A stretch of 64,000 nucleotides of DNA from Maea johnstoni (Eukaryota; Annelida; Polychaeta; Spionida; Magelonidae). The notes under the pieces were generated by a model. The model saw only the letters and a list, made by a program, of their open reading frames with translations. It had not been told where the DNA came from and did not search any database. Positions 1 through 10,409 of the stretch are shown piece after piece. Both the position numbers and the translations under genes were made by a program. Within the stretch, counting starts at the first letter, position 1, and the number at the start of each line of letters is the position of its first letter. The stretch is taken from assembly GCA_963942565.1 (NCBI GenBank), contig OZ012685.1, positions 54,941,823 to 55,005,822 of the forward strand, in the 5' to 3' direction.

Positions 1-2940
1 GAATGGCACATCTATGTTCAGATTTCCCCAGATAGGCTGGTCTGCTGTCTCTATTGTTGAGATTTCTTTTAGTTTCTGAAACCATTTAGTGTAAGCGATT
101 ATTACGCTTTTCCAAAAGGGGTTTTGTGTATAATTTTGTAGCCAAATATGATACGTGGTATCAGTTGTGATTAATCTATCAATTTTGTAAGTTTTTGCTA
201 GGTCCAGCCATTCTGGGGATGAAGCTACCATCTTGCGTAGCCATGTTAGTTTAAGTCCTATGTCCATTTCCTGCAAGCTTATCATATTTAACCCTCCACT
301 ATCAATTTTTTCTGCGAGAAGATCTTTGTTAATCTCATGCCGTTTGTTTTTCCAGATGAAATTTAGGAAAAGGGCTTCTAGTTTTTTAAAGTATTCATTT
401 GTTGGAGTTGGTAGAGCTTGCAGGATATGTATGACTTTGGACATTACCAAACTTTTGACAATACACACTCTTCCTATAGGGGTTATATTACGATATAACC
501 AGGATTGCATTAAGTTTTTCATGGAGTCAATTTTTTCTTCCATGTTCATAATTGTTATGTTTTGCATGTTGTTCACATCATACTTTATTCCTAACGCTAC
601 AAATTCGGAGACCCATTCCAGGTCATTCTCCCTACAGAAACGTCGGTCAGTCTCTCTGATTGGTCCTAGTTTTATTACTTTAGTTTTTTGAATATTTATC
701 TTTAGCCCAGATATCTGATAAAACCAGTTCAGTATAGACAGGCATAATTTTAAGTTATTTTCAGTTGATTTTAAAAAAATAGACGTGTCGTCTGCATATT
801 GACTACATTTTCTCTCTCTTCGGTTAATAGTAATTCCTTCTAAATTTCTTTCATTTTTGAGGGCTAATGTTAAATATTCCGAACAAAGTATAAATAGGTA
901 CGGGGAGATGGGATCTCCCTGGCGGCACCCTCTCTGGAGTTCAAAACTTTCTGATAGGTGTCCATTTAAAATTACTTTAGATTTTGACCCCTTCTGAAAC
1001 ATGTGAATCCATTTCCTGAAATTTGGACCAAAATTGAATTTTTCTAGTGCCTGATGGATAAATTTCCAGGACAAACTATCAAATGCCTTCTCAAAATCCA
1101 CCAGGAGGATGAGACCACTAATATTTTTGGATTCGCATTCAAAAATAGTGTCGTACATCATCCTGGTGCAATCTGAGATGGATCTGCCAGAGAGGAAGCC
1201 TTTTTGTTCAGGGCTTATAATCCTGTCTAAAATTGGTCTAACTCTATTTGTTACGCATAAGGAGATCAGTTTGTATGTTGTATTTAAAAGTGAAATTGGT
1301 CTCCAGTTCTTAAGGAGATTACGTGCCTTCCCGGATTTGGGAAGACATGTAATGAGACCTTCTGTTTGGGAGTTTGATAGTTTCCCCTTTTTGAAACTTT
1401 CATTGATACTGTTTAGAAAAAAATCTCCTAGCTGTGGCCAAAACTTTTTATAAAATTCGGCACTATAGCCGTCCAGTCCTGGAGACTTATTGTTTTTTGA
1501 TTGGCATATTGCTTTATCTAGCTCATTTTTGGAGATTGGTAGTTCTAGACTCTCTCTTTCTTGTTCAGTCAGGGGAGTAGGGGTAGGGTTAGGTGAGTTT
1601 TGGTTGTTAGGGGTGGGTAAATCCTGATTTGTGTATAAATTTTCATAAAATTTTTGAAGTTCTATTAGAATTTGCTTCTGATCAGTTATTTTATTATTTT
1701 CATCTATTTTAATCTCAGTTATATTTTTATTAATTCTATTTCTGTTTTCTAAATTGAGGAAGTATCTACTTGGCTTTTCGCCATACTCGAGCCAGTCGGC
1801 TCTAGATCTGACGTAGGCCCCTTTTAATTCTTCTTTTCTGATTTGAATTAGTTCCTCATTTAGTGTGACTAGTGTGTTATATTCACCTAGACTTGCCTCC
1901 CCACTCCCTACTTTTCTATCAAGTGACTGAATTCTTTTCTCTAGATCTGCCTTTTCTGTGTTGTGTTTCCTTTTCTTCCTTTTACTGTATCTGATAATGT
2001 TACCCCTCAGAGATACTAGGAGAGTTTCCCAAAAAAGGACGGGATTTATCATTAATTCGAAATTGTATGCTGTCTCTACATAGTTTGGGTGGTACGGTGT
2101 TGCGGCGTAAACTGATTTGAAAATATTAATCTCTTTCTTAATCATTATTATAAATTCTTCTTCCTGGAGGAGACTGTTATTCATACGCCAGACTCCTGCT
2201 CCCCTGTCTTCAGAAGATAGGACTAGTGAGCAGGAGATAGCAGAATGGTCTGAGCGATATTTTGGTAAAATATTTAAGTCCTTTGTTATAGACATTAATT
2301 CATCATTAACCAAAAAAAAGTCTAGACGGGCCTGCTTGTTAGATCTACCCTGACTCCAAGTATATTTTTTCTTATTGGGGTTGTTAATCCGCCATATATC
2401 TCTTAAGGAGTAAGTTTTGCACATTTCTGTTATTTCCTTAGTCATTCTAATGTTATTTTGAGTCACATAGTTGAGGTTATCTAATAAGTAATTTCTTGTA
2501 GTATTCCAGTCCCCGCCTATCACTATATTTGGATTTTCAAATTTTTGGAGATTACGGGTTAAAGTTTGTATGAAGGCTGGAGAATCTTGATTGGGGGCAT
2601 ATACTGTCCCCAGTACCAGTGAGAGGCCAGAGGGGAGATGTAGTTCTAGGAGAGTATAGTTTCCATTTTCATCTATGGTGCTTTCTCCTATGGTGAATTC
2701 AAAAGTATTATTTAATAGGATAGCTGTTCCTCTTGAGAGAGTATTAAAAGGAGAACAGATTATTATGTAATTCCACTCTTCCTTAGCTAAGATTAGAGTT
2801 GCCCTATTCCAGTGTATATCTTGCAGCATGCAGATGTCAAATTTGTCTTCTTTTATTTTACTGAAAATATCCTGTCTTTTTTCTCTGGAGGCTAGTCCTC
2901 TACAATTAAGGGACATTATTTTAAGTGTATTTGCTGCCAT
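1..2940 (-). CDS. LINE ORF2: APE endonuclease plus reverse transcriptase (C-terminus off the edge)
   Basis: Would nick target DNA and copy the LINE RNA by target-primed reverse transcription. The ATG at 2940 opens a frame with no stop for 980 codons down to base 1. Endonuclease motifs: SLNCRGL near residue 10, GDWNT, ARLDFFLV and RSDHSAISC. Reverse transcriptase motifs: NWRPISLLNTTYKL, LLVDFEKAFDSLSW, GCRQGDPISPYLF, and the catalytic YADDT with Y at residue 715 (798-796). The usual QETH endonuclease motif reads QDIHW, so the catalytic Glu is Asp; this may weaken nicking. L1 ORF2 proteins are about 1,250-1,300 residues, so roughly a quarter is missing beyond the window. Confidence 0.93.
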   Translation of the reverse strand, partial: MAANTLKIMSLNCRGLASREKRQDIFSKIKEDKFDICMLQDIHWNRATLILAKEEWNYIIICSPFNTLSRGTAILLNNTFEFTIGESTIDENGNYTLLELHLPSGLSLVLGTVYAPNQDSPAFIQTLTRNLQKFENPNIVIGGDWNTTRNYLLDNLNYVTQNNIRMTKEITEMCKTYSLRDIWRINNPNKKKYTWSQGRSNKQARLDFFLVNDELMSITKDLNILPKYRSDHSAISCSLVLSSEDRGAGVWRMNNSLLQEEEFIIMIKKEINIFKSVYAATPYHPNYVETAYNFELMINPVLFWETLLVSLRGNIIRYSKRKKRKHNTEKADLEKRIQSLDRKVGSGEASLGEYNTLVTLNEELIQIRKEELKGAYVRSRADWLEYGEKPSRYFLNLENRNRINKNITEIKIDENNKITDQKQILIELQKFYENLYTNQDLPTPNNQNSPNPTPTPLTEQERESLELPISKNELDKAICQSKNNKSPGLDGYSAEFYKKFWPQLGDFFLNSINESFKKGKLSNSQTEGLITCLPKSGKARNLLKNWRPISLLNTTYKLISLCVTNRVRPILDRIISPEQKGFLSGRSISDCTRMMYDTIFECESKNISGLILLVDFEKAFDSLSWKFIHQALEKFNFGPNFRKWIHMFQKGSKSKVILNGHLSESFELQRGCRQGDPISPYLFILCSEYLTLALKNERNLEGITINRRERKCSQYADDTSIFLKSTENNLKLCLSILNWFYQISGLKINIQKTKVIKLGPIRETDRRFCRENDLEWVSEFVALGIKYDVNNMQNITIMNMEEKIDSMKNLMQSWLYRNITPIGRVCIVKSLVMSKVIHILQALPTPTNEYFKKLEALFLNFIWKNKRHEINKDLLAEKIDSGGLNMISLQEMDIGLKLTWLRKMVASSPEWLDLAKTYKIDRLITTDTTYHIWLQNYTQNPFWKSVIIAYTKWFQKLKEISTIETADQPIWGNLNIDVPF

Positions 2941-3183
2941 CTAGTTTGAGGAGATATTCATAGAACGTTGCTTTCCTGTTATATTTGATATTGGAACTTT
3001 TTTTGGAACGTGACTGAAAGAACTTTAACATGAAGTTTGTTAGTATAAAAGCTGAACTCAAAAGTTTAAAAACATTGTTACTTTTTACAACCGGGTAGTT
3101 CCCCGTGTGCGAGATTTTTGGTGCAGATACAATGTCTGCATCCTCCCTACGTTAATGTCCAAATTGTGTCTTTTGATATTCAT

Positions 3184-4062
3184 TTAGACTGATTTTCCGT
3201 CCCAAGTTTCCCATTTGGTGGAGTTTGGTTTTTTGATTTCCAGCCATACTTTGAAAGAAGTGTCTCTCAGCTTTGTTTCATAGTTATGGGGCTCTTTTTT
3301 GAGTTTGGCTGCTTCTATGCTTAGTTTCTTACGAAATTTAAGCAGCCAAGGTGCGAGGTCATTCCTCATCACTATGTTACTGCCCTTGAGATTGAAAGCA
3401 GCCTTGAAGAGGTCTTCTTTATGCCTACTTTTGCCTAGCCTGACGAATAGGGGCATTGGTCCCTCCCCACCTTTTGCAGTGAAGTGGTATATTTCCTTGA
3501 TGTCTACTTCCTGTATCCATTTTTCGCTCATCTTTAGGTTTTCCCTGCAAACCCTGTCAAAATTAGCCCTAGCTACATCCATGTCTTTCGACCCTCCTTG
3601 TATGCCTAAGAAGATTATGTTATCCTTTCTGATCCTGCATGCATCCTTATTTATCTCTGTCAAATTTTTTTCCCATTCGGTCTTAAAATCGTAAATTTCT
3701 TCTATAACTTCGCCCATTTTGTCTATTCTATCGTCGCAATCCCCTATTTTGTTCTGAACCTCCTCGAATTTATCGTCATATTTTTCTAAGTGGATTTTGA
3801 TTTGACTGACATCTTCTTTAATTTCATTTACTGTCTTATCCAGTTTGGAGGTAATATTTATTTCAAGTTTGTCCATCATTTTCTTGAGTATTCCTACCAT
3901 TAGGGTTTGAGAGGGATCTAAGTTCTCTAAGTAACTATCTTCATCAGAATCATTGTCACTGAATTGCATTTCTGGAATTTGGCTATTTGCTTTTTTGGCA
4001 GTTCTAGTATTAATTGAGTAGGGGGTGGAGGACCCGTCTTTGCCCTGCTTTTTCCTACTCAT
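3184..4062 (-). CDS. LINE ORF1: coiled-coil RNA-binding protein
   Basis: A 292-residue protein from the ATG at 4062-4060. The N-terminus is basic then acidic (SDNDSDEDSYLENL). A long heptad-type coiled coil follows at about residues 50-135 (KLDKTVNEIKEDVSQIK, DDRIDKMGEVIEEI), then an RRM-like part beginning RKDNIIFLGIQGG, and a basic C-terminal region with RKKLSIEAAKLKK. This is the order seen in L1-type ORF1 proteins, which form trimers and coat LINE RNA in cytoplasmic particles. The frame is intact. It lies directly 5' of ORF2 on the same strand. Confidence 0.85.
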   Translation of the reverse strand: MSRKKQGKDGSSTPYSINTRTAKKANSQIPEMQFSDNDSDEDSYLENLDPSQTLMVGILKKMMDKLEINITSKLDKTVNEIKEDVSQIKIHLEKYDDKFEEVQNKIGDCDDRIDKMGEVIEEIYDFKTEWEKNLTEINKDACRIRKDNIIFLGIQGGSKDMDVARANFDRVCRENLKMSEKWIQEVDIKEIYHFTAKGGEGPMPLFVRLGKSRHKEDLFKAAFNLKGSNIVMRNDLAPWLLKFRKKLSIEAAKLKKEPHNYETKLRDTSFKVWLEIKKPNSTKWETWDGKSV

Positions 4063-5465
4063 TGTCCTATCCTTTTATTTTACACAGTTTTTTGGGATGA
4101 AATGTTGATCAGGAATGTTGAAAGTATAAGTCAGTATCAAGTAGAAAAGCGGTTTTTATTGCCAAATGATATACAGAGAACACGGCAGTGGGTATACACT
4201 CTGTTTGGAAAGTTTCTTTCGTAATATATGATAGTTTGTAGCTTTTAAGGTAGAGAAAAAAAATTGGAAATTTGGTCAAGGATGGTAATAAAGGAAATTT
4301 TTAATGTAAATGGTAAATTCGAAATTGTTATTTTTAATTCTGTTACTAAAGTCTTTCTTTTTCTATTTCAGGTAATAAAAGCGCTTTTTCTTGTCTTATT
4401 TGGGCAGTCGTAGATAGGTAGGTATATTTGTAATATTCGAAAGTATTTGGATTGGTAGATGGTAGGTACTTTATACAGTAGGAAGATAGAAGGAAATGTG
4501 AATAGTCGGAGGTGAGTATACAGTTCACTATTTTCTACTACTAGCCGGCGTTTAAATGTAATCGACTCAAAAGGGCAAATGGGCAGAATCAGGGTACAAT
4601 AGATAGTATCAAACGCAAACACAATTACAATGGCACAAAAATTAGTGTACAGATCTATTAGCCAAATGTGTCGTAGCACCCTATCTAGGTGTGCATGGAA
4701 CCTAGCTATCTCTATTTTGAAAACAGTTCAAAAATTGTTTAAACTATTTCGGTAGCAAAAAATTGTCTTGCAAATAGAAGCTAATAGCAACACTCTACTG
4801 GAGTGTGTATTAGGAGATTACGTTTTTTGAGGGTTGGCGCCAGTTAGTCTAGGTGGCATCGACCGTCCATACCTTCGCAGTTACCGTAAGTGTTCTAAAA
4901 GTGGGTCCACTTTTGAGATACGCACCCGTAGTATTCTGTTTCGAAATTCTTGCTAAATTTACTAAATTTACTAAATGGTATATATAGGTAATTATTGGGT
5001 CAAAAATGTGTAAATGGAAAAGTTGCGGTTTTTCGGTATATTACGGTAGATGATACCTATTTGGCGAGGTTAGAGAAAATTCAGTGCATGGTCTAGTGCG
5101 CATTAACTCTCCTGACTAGAATTTCATGAAATGAACAGACAATCCGCTTTCACCGTAACTTTTGACGTGGGTACAGTTTTAAGATATATTCCAGCCGATG
5201 TCACTTCGGGCTTATTTGAAAACTTTATGTTTTAGATTAAAGATAACAAATTCCTTTGTGTCACTGCTTTCTGACGATTTTTGCTTATTTCTCTCTTTTG
5301 CGTAGAAATTTTTCGCTATCCGTGTCAGTATGTGTGTGGCAGAGTGGTTCCTCTTTGTATTCCGTAGTGTTGTTACACTTTTTGGACTTTGTAGTAGATT
5401 ATTTGGTTGTTTTTTTCAGGAGCTCGACGAAGTGTGTGTTGTCAGTCTCTCATGACGTCACAATC

Positions 5466-5496
5466 CTAATAATAATAATAATAATAATAATAATAT
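5466..5496. repeat. (AAT)n microsatellite
   Basis: About ten tandem AAT triplets follow the CRE-like palindrome. Confidence 0.9.
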
Positions 5497-5617
5497 TTCC
5501 ATTGATTTCAAAATATACTTATATATTTTTTTGTTTATTTTTAATTTATCTTTATTTGGAAAAAGAGGAGAAAAAAAATTCTGACAAGAATTACATGGGT
5601 TTAAAAGATTACCTAAG

Positions 5618-5870
5618 AGAAGACAAACACTGCGTGTTTAAAACAAAAAAAATCGAAATTAACACTGTGTGTTTATAATCGATAATGGTAACAACGACTA
5701 CTAATAGAATAATAAACTAAGTATTATTAACACCCAAACATGTTTACTTTTTTATTTAATGCATGAATAAACAGTGTGTTTATAAAAAAGAACCAAAAAG
5801 GTAACTAACATTAAAATAAACACTATATGTTTAGTTATATACACTAAAACATGTTTATTTTAGGCGCTTG
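5618..5870. repeat. cluster of short AAACA...TGTTT palindromes
   Basis: At least six related short inverted repeats occur in 250 bp: AAACACTGCGTGTTT, AACACTGTGTGTT, AAACATGTTT (twice), AACAGTGTGTT and AAACACTATATGTTT. Several are followed by TAT or TTA. It could be part of an unrecognised MITE or a binding-site array; no flanking terminal repeat was found. Confidence 0.5.
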
Positions 5871-5890
5871 TTTTTAGGGTGTAAATATAG

Positions 5891-6199
5891 GCTTGGATGA
5901 AGAAAAGAATGGATATGTAGCGAGAGACCAATTACTTTATGCCCTATAGTTAAGTGCTGGACTCATGCCAGGAGTACCAGATAATACATCAGCGCGAGGT
6001 CACGTGGGAACAAGGACCAATCAGAGCTCTCGCATCAATTACATTGCTGAGAAAAATTATCTCCACCACCAGCTGGGGTTGCCCAGAGCAGCAATTTTGG
6101 CCTATTAGCGGCTATTAGTTGACACGGGTTGAGGCTAGCATGTTCAGGTTGACCGACTGGTTTCCAATCCACTTGTGTTTGGTCATCTAAGATATAGGG
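5891..6199 (-). mobile_element. SINE body, reverse orientation
   Basis: Reverse-complement similarity to the bodies at 11330-11596 and 35368-35630: it starts with the complement of CATTCTTTCATTCATCTAAGC and ends with the complement of AAAACAAGTGGATATG. Diverged from both. The tRNA-like head is not evident. Confidence 0.7.
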
Positions 6200-6747
6200 A
6201 AAAGACCAGTACGAAGGGAATGGTATCACTGTTTATCAAATCTTTGCTCCGTTGCAGTTTTATGACGATTCCTTTTTAATTTTCGTGGAAAATGAGCAAA
6301 AGTGCATTTTTCAAGTTCTAGATTGCAACTTTGGAACCAAGTCAAAATTAAAGAAACTGTGATATAAACCTTTCCTTCAAAATAAATTTAGCTATATATC
6401 TAATTTCAAGCAAATCCATTTACATTTGATAACCAAATACTTGTTTAAAGCAATCTTGTGTGGTAATATTTAATTTGGAGAAAAGAACTTGAAAGTTTCC
6501 TGTCTGTGTTCAAGCCTACGTGAGTTTCTGCATGAGATGTTTGGTATCTTACTCTGTTTGGTGATGGTCTAAACAGTACAAGTTGGTCTGATTATGAGGA
6601 TGAGGGTGTAGGCTTTAAATATATGTATACTTTTCAAAATGAGCCCGTAAGCACGAACTAACACCGTAAGCCATCCTAAAGCTCAATCCTGGTATATCAA
6701 GTGTTTATGGAGACCAGAGTACTAGGTAAATTCATCACCTAGATCCA
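6200..6747. other. unassigned spacer
   Basis: No convincing gene, repeat border or RNA gene seen. Confidence 0.4.
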
Positions 6748-6750
6748 AGT

Positions 6751-6850
6751 CATTGGTAATTTTCTCACAAGCCTCGATTAAGATTCGACCCCGGGCAGTC
6801 ACTGCGATCAATGGCAACGACGTCGACAACTCGGCCATCGAGGTAAGCCC
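6751..6850 (-). mobile_element. tRNA-derived SINE head, copy 1
   Basis: The reverse complement reads CGATGGCCGAGTTGTCGACG, then GGGGTCGAATC and GTGAGAAAATTACC. These match the A-box and B-box regions and following bases of the plus-strand head at 48309-48419. Confidence 0.65.
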
Positions 6851-7059
6851 TACTAACCGGACTGTTTTTTACAGACGTACCGTATGCATATTTTGTATAT
6901 GTTCCTTTTTCTATGAACTGTTTTCCTTTGTGTTTACTAGTTTATGCATTTAGCAAATAACCCAATGACGGGTAAAGATGAGGCCGACAGGTTTGCTCAC
7001 TTCTAGCCGTTTTTCTAAACTTCGCCAATAGATGTCGCGATACGCAAAAAAGATCATTT

Positions 7060-7468
7060 ATAGAATATCAATTGTACCAAAATATCATAGAATTAGATGC
7101 AGCACTTTGAAAATAAGTCAATTATTAAATACAAATGATAGAAAATTGTTAATTAAGGTTGCCGAATTTGTTTACTCTGGCATGAAGGAATACACATCTC
7201 TTCCAGATGTTGTGAATGCAGAAATTGATAATGTTGATTTAAACTGTCTGTATGACTAATTATGACAGTAATCAGATAAAGCATTGTATAATGTTGACAC
7301 ATAACTTTTTATGGGTGTATACTGTATATATGTATATTTTTACAATTATGACAACAATGTAGATGTATATATATATGTTGATTTTTCTAATGAAATTATT
7401 GTATTTCCTCTATGTACCGCAAAAGGCGGTTAGAGAGTAATAAAGTTCGTATTCGTATTCGTATTCGT
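7060..7468 (+). mobile_element. 5'-truncated LINE tail, copy 1, 7-bp target duplication
   Basis: Flanked by ATCATTT at 7053-7059 and 7469-7475. The right end is AATAAAGTTCGT followed by ATTCGT hexamers, a microsatellite tail as in CR1/L2-type LINEs. A 75-residue frame at 7032-7259 starts in the flank and continues in the element (KISQLLNTNDRKLLIKVAEF); it may be the C-terminus of the lost ORF. I cannot name the clade. The related sequence near 10520 lacks the insert. Confidence 0.75.
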
Positions 7469-7698
7469 ATCATTTCTAACGCTCTGTATAGGCATTAGAC
7501 TAGCTCCTAGTCTATGATTTACTTAAATATTGCTTTTTCTATGTTCTGGTCTATACTATCTCTTGCTCAATATTTAGGTGTTAGTTTTAGCTGCTGTTGA
7601 CAGATGGCGCCAATGGTGGTCACCCTGGTCAGTCAGAATCAAAAGATTCAAAGGAAACCCATGCTGGCCACCTGGCTAAATATGAGTATAGACATTAT

Positions 7699-7794
7699 AC
7701 AAATATGCCATGCCAGTGTGGGTGCCCTCGGGAAAACCATCCTCCCGAGCAGAGACATTCCATCAGGATACCCACACTGGCATGGCATATTTGT
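7699..7794. repeat. perfect 25-bp inverted repeat, copy 1
   Basis: Arms 7699-7723 and 7770-7794 are perfect complements (arm core ATGCCATGCCAGTGTGGGT). The 46-nt loop holds a second, 7-bp inverted repeat, CTCGGGA/TCCCGAG, at 7727-7733 and 7743-7749. The whole could extrude as a two-tier cruciform. Confidence 0.95.
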
Positions 7795-7849
7795 TTTATT
7801 ATACCGAACAAACCCCAATTTGGTAAAATATCACACTCAGGCCAGATAC

Positions 7850-7935
7850 TAGACCCTGGGATGACCAGGTATTCACTATATAGCGTATATAGTAATGGGT
7901 CTCTCGCTACATATCCACTCTTTCAATCATCTAAA
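7850..7935 (+). mobile_element. SINE 3' end fragment, copy 1
   Basis: Matches the last 85 bp of the SINE at 11139-11596, including GGGTCTCTCGCTACATATCC and a terminal TCATCTAAA. It adjoins the reversed head that opens the next tandem copy. Confidence 0.65.
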
Positions 7936-7961
7936 ACGTATATATCAAAACGTATATTAGT

Positions 7962-8062
7962 CACTGGTAATTTTCTCACAAGCCTCGATTAAGATTCAAC
8001 CCCGGGCAGTTACTGCAGTCATTGGCAACGACCGATTGACAACTCAGCCATCGGGGTAGAAG
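7962..8062 (-). mobile_element. tRNA-derived SINE head, copy 2
   Basis: Reversed head like that at 6751, but with different bases at many sites; closer to copy 3 at 9169. Confidence 0.65.
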
Positions 8063-8272
8063 CTCCTAACCGGACTGTTTTTTACAGACGCACCGTATGC
8101 ATATTTTGTATATGTTCCTTTTTCTATGAACTGTTTTCCTTTGTGTTTACTAGTTTATGCATTTAGCAAATAACCCAATGACGGGTAAAGATGAGGCCGA
8201 CAGGTTTGCTCACTTCTAGCCGTTTTTCTAAACTTCGCCAATAGATGTCGCGATACGCAAAAAAGATCATTT

Positions 8273-8675
8273 ATAGAATATCAATTGTACCAAAATATCA
8301 TAGAATTAGATGCAGCACTTTGAAAATAAGTCAATTATTAAATACAAATGATAGAAAATTGTTAATTAAGGTTGCCGAATTTGTTTACTCTGGCATGAAG
8401 GAATACACATCTCTTCCAGATGTTGTGAATGCAGAAATTGATAATGTTGATTTAAACTGTCTGTATGACTAATTATGACAGTAATCAGATAAAGCATTGT
8501 ATAATGTTGACACATAACCTTTTATGGGTGTATACTATATATATGTATATTTTTACAATTATGACAACAATGTAGATGTATATATATATGTTGATTTTTC
8601 TATTGAAATTATTGTATTTCCTCTATGTACCGCAAAAGGCGGTTAGAGAGTAATAAAGTTCGTATTCGTATTCGT
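8273..8675 (+). mobile_element. 5'-truncated LINE tail, copy 2
   Basis: Almost identical to 7060-7468, with one fewer ATTCGT hexamer. It arose by the tandem duplication, not a second insertion, because it has the same ATCATTT flanks (right flank 8676-8682) and the same 75-residue frame (8245-8472). Confidence 0.75.
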
Positions 8676-8905
8676 ATCATTTCTAACGCTCTATATAGGC
8701 ATTAGACTAGCTCCTAGTCTATGATTTACTTAAATATTGCTTTTTCTATGTTCTGGTCTATACTATCTTTTGCTCAATATTTAGGTGTTAGTTTTAGCTG
8801 CTGTTGATAGATGGCGCCAATGGTGGTCACCCTGGTCAGTCAGAATCAAAAGATTCAAAGGAAACCCATGCTGGCCACCTGGCTAAATATGAGTATAGAC
8901 ATTAT

Positions 8906-9001
8906 ACAAATATGCCATGCCAGTGTGGGTGCCCTCGGGAAAACCATCCTCCCGAGCAGAGACATTCCATCAGGATACCCACACTGGCATGGCATATTTG
9001 T
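8906..9001. repeat. perfect 25-bp inverted repeat, copy 2
   Basis: Exact counterpart of the hairpin at 7699-7794, shifted by 1,207 bp; both arms and the inner 7-bp stem are unchanged. Confidence 0.95.
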
Positions 9002-9056
9002 TTTATTATACCGAACAAACCCCAATTTGGTAAAATATCACACTCAGGCCAGATAC

Positions 9057-9142
9057 TAGACCCTGGGATGACCAGGTATTCACTATATAGCGTATATAGT
9101 AATGGGTCTCTCGCTACATATCCACTCTTTCAATCATCTAAA
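9057..9142 (+). mobile_element. SINE 3' end fragment, copy 2
   Basis: Counterpart of 7850-7935 in the second tandem unit. Confidence 0.65.
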
Positions 9143-9168
9143 ACGTATATATCAAAACGTATATTAGT

Positions 9169-9269
9169 CACTGGTAATTTTCTCACAAGCCTCGATTAAG
9201 ATTCAACCCCGGGCAGTTACTGCAGTCATTGGCAACGACCGATTGACAACTCAGCCATCGGGGTAGAAG
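9169..9269 (-). mobile_element. tRNA-derived SINE head, copy 3
   Basis: Begins the partial third tandem unit. The unit departs from copies 1 and 2 after about 9275 and similarity fades by about 9362. Confidence 0.6.
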
Positions 9270-9362
9270 CTCCTAAACAGACTGGTTGTTCCATACGCAC
9301 AGTCTGCATATTTTGCATATATTCATTTTTCAATGAACTGTCTTGCCTTGTGTCTACTAGAC

Positions 9363-10409
9363 GTAAATGTTCATTCCCTCGGCGTGCAGCGCCGCAAAAG
9401 TGAAACGGCAACGAGTCAAATTAACTGAACCTATGAATAGCAAGTTCGTAGTAAAGGCAACATTGGATTGCGATGCCACAAAGTTAACGACATGTAAAGG
9501 CGTATTGATAGAATTACTATTGTTCATTTATTTGAAAATGCATTAGATTAATAGATCAAAAACAAATTTCCAGCTATTGTGGCACTCCTTATTGGGTTCT
9601 TACGACATTCGAGTGATGCCGAGCCGTTTTGGAGTAGTTAGACAACAGGCGCCATATTTGATTTGGATATTTACCGGCTCGCATGACGAAGGCAGGTCAT
9701 AATCAGTTTGGGGCCGTATGTAAATGTGTGGGGTCATTGATAAAAGTGGCTTAGTGGTACTTCACAAAGATTTACTCCGGTTGTCAGTCACGTAAATGAC
9801 AAGAATGACTCGGAATGCTAGGAACGATCCCTAATAGAGTTATGGGATTTCAACAATATTAGTGTGTAACACTAGACGCAATGGCCACATCGATAGAGCA
9901 CTCGACTCCCAGTCATGGGGTCGTCTTCATCTACCCGCAGCATATTTTTTTTCCACCTGCCCAGTGTTTCGTGCCTACTCAAAATAACGGTGGCTTTATT
10001 TCTATAATTTTTTTACTTTACTTTACTAAAATGAATTGTTGGCCAAAACCGCTGATCCCAGAAAGGACGTCTGCCTGAATTGCCGTTCGCTAGAAGGGCC
10101 GATGACTTTATGTTGGGCCTTGACTAAAATCTTTTATCTTTGATTTATAATAAACATTTCCACAGTTGTGAAGTATCTTTCACACGTCCCCACGTGCTGA
10201 TCAGTGCCCTATCCATGCACCTTCCACCTGTACTTTGGGCTTGGATCCGTGCGCCCGCCACTCACTTTTTGGACGCACGGATCCTTACTACACTGACACT
10301 TTCTACTCCTCCTGCGGCCTTTAGCGCCTTGCCGCAACACTGGCCTTCCTCCTTCTCTGTAATTGTACTGTCCTCCCAGTACCTCTTTCAACGGGGCCCT
10401 ATCTGGTTT
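9363..10409. other. unassigned spacer with a possible tRNA-derived relic
   Basis: At about 9884-9945 the sequence GATAGAGCACTCGACTCCCA resembles the D-arm to anticodon part of a tRNA, but the T-arm is not recognisable, so it is not called as a tRNA. An 11-bp inverted repeat GGATCCGTGCG/CGCACGGATCC lies at 10243-10253 and 10274-10284. No gene seen. Confidence 0.4.

Larger units (their letters stand above)
1..4062 (-). mobile_element. L1-group LINE, two open ORFs, 3' end outside the window
   Basis: Read on the minus strand, ORF1 (4062-3184) is followed after about 240 bp by ORF2 (2940 to the window edge). This order, an ORF1 with a coiled coil, and an ORF2 with an APE-type endonuclease then reverse transcriptase, is the L1/Tx1 layout. 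No stop interrupts either frame, so the copy is probably young. The 5' boundary is not defined; sequence above 4062 may include its 5' UTR. The 3' UTR, tail and target-site duplication lie outside the window. Confidence 0.9.
4063..5890. other. LINE 5' flank, possible 5' UTR, otherwise unassigned
   Basis: No coding signal that I trust. The part nearest 4062 is probably LINE 5' UTR but I cannot find its start. It contains a CRE-type palindrome TGACGTCA at 5453-5460, an AAT microsatellite and a cluster of AAACA/TGTTT palindromes, listed separately. Confidence 0.4.
6748..9362. repeat. 1.21-kb tandem duplication, 2.2 copies
   Basis: Copy 1 is 6748-7958, copy 2 is 7959-9165 and a partial, more diverged copy 3 is 9166 to about 9362. 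Copies 1 and 2 are nearly identical except in the first 120 bp, where copy 2 matches copy 3 better, as expected after unequal exchange. The length difference comes mainly from one fewer ATTCGT hexamer in copy 2. Each unit holds, in order, a reversed SINE head, an older repeat, a nested LINE tail, a perfect hairpin and a SINE 3' end. Short open frames inside are by-products of the repeats. Confidence 0.93.

Noticed and set aside
233-2353. Plus-strand frames at the left edge
   Set aside because: Shadows of the minus-strand LINE ORF2, which is open throughout.
7597-9199. Duplicated 131- and 82-residue frames
   Set aside because: They lie in the repeat unit across a hairpin and SINE fragment; identical only because the unit is duplicated.
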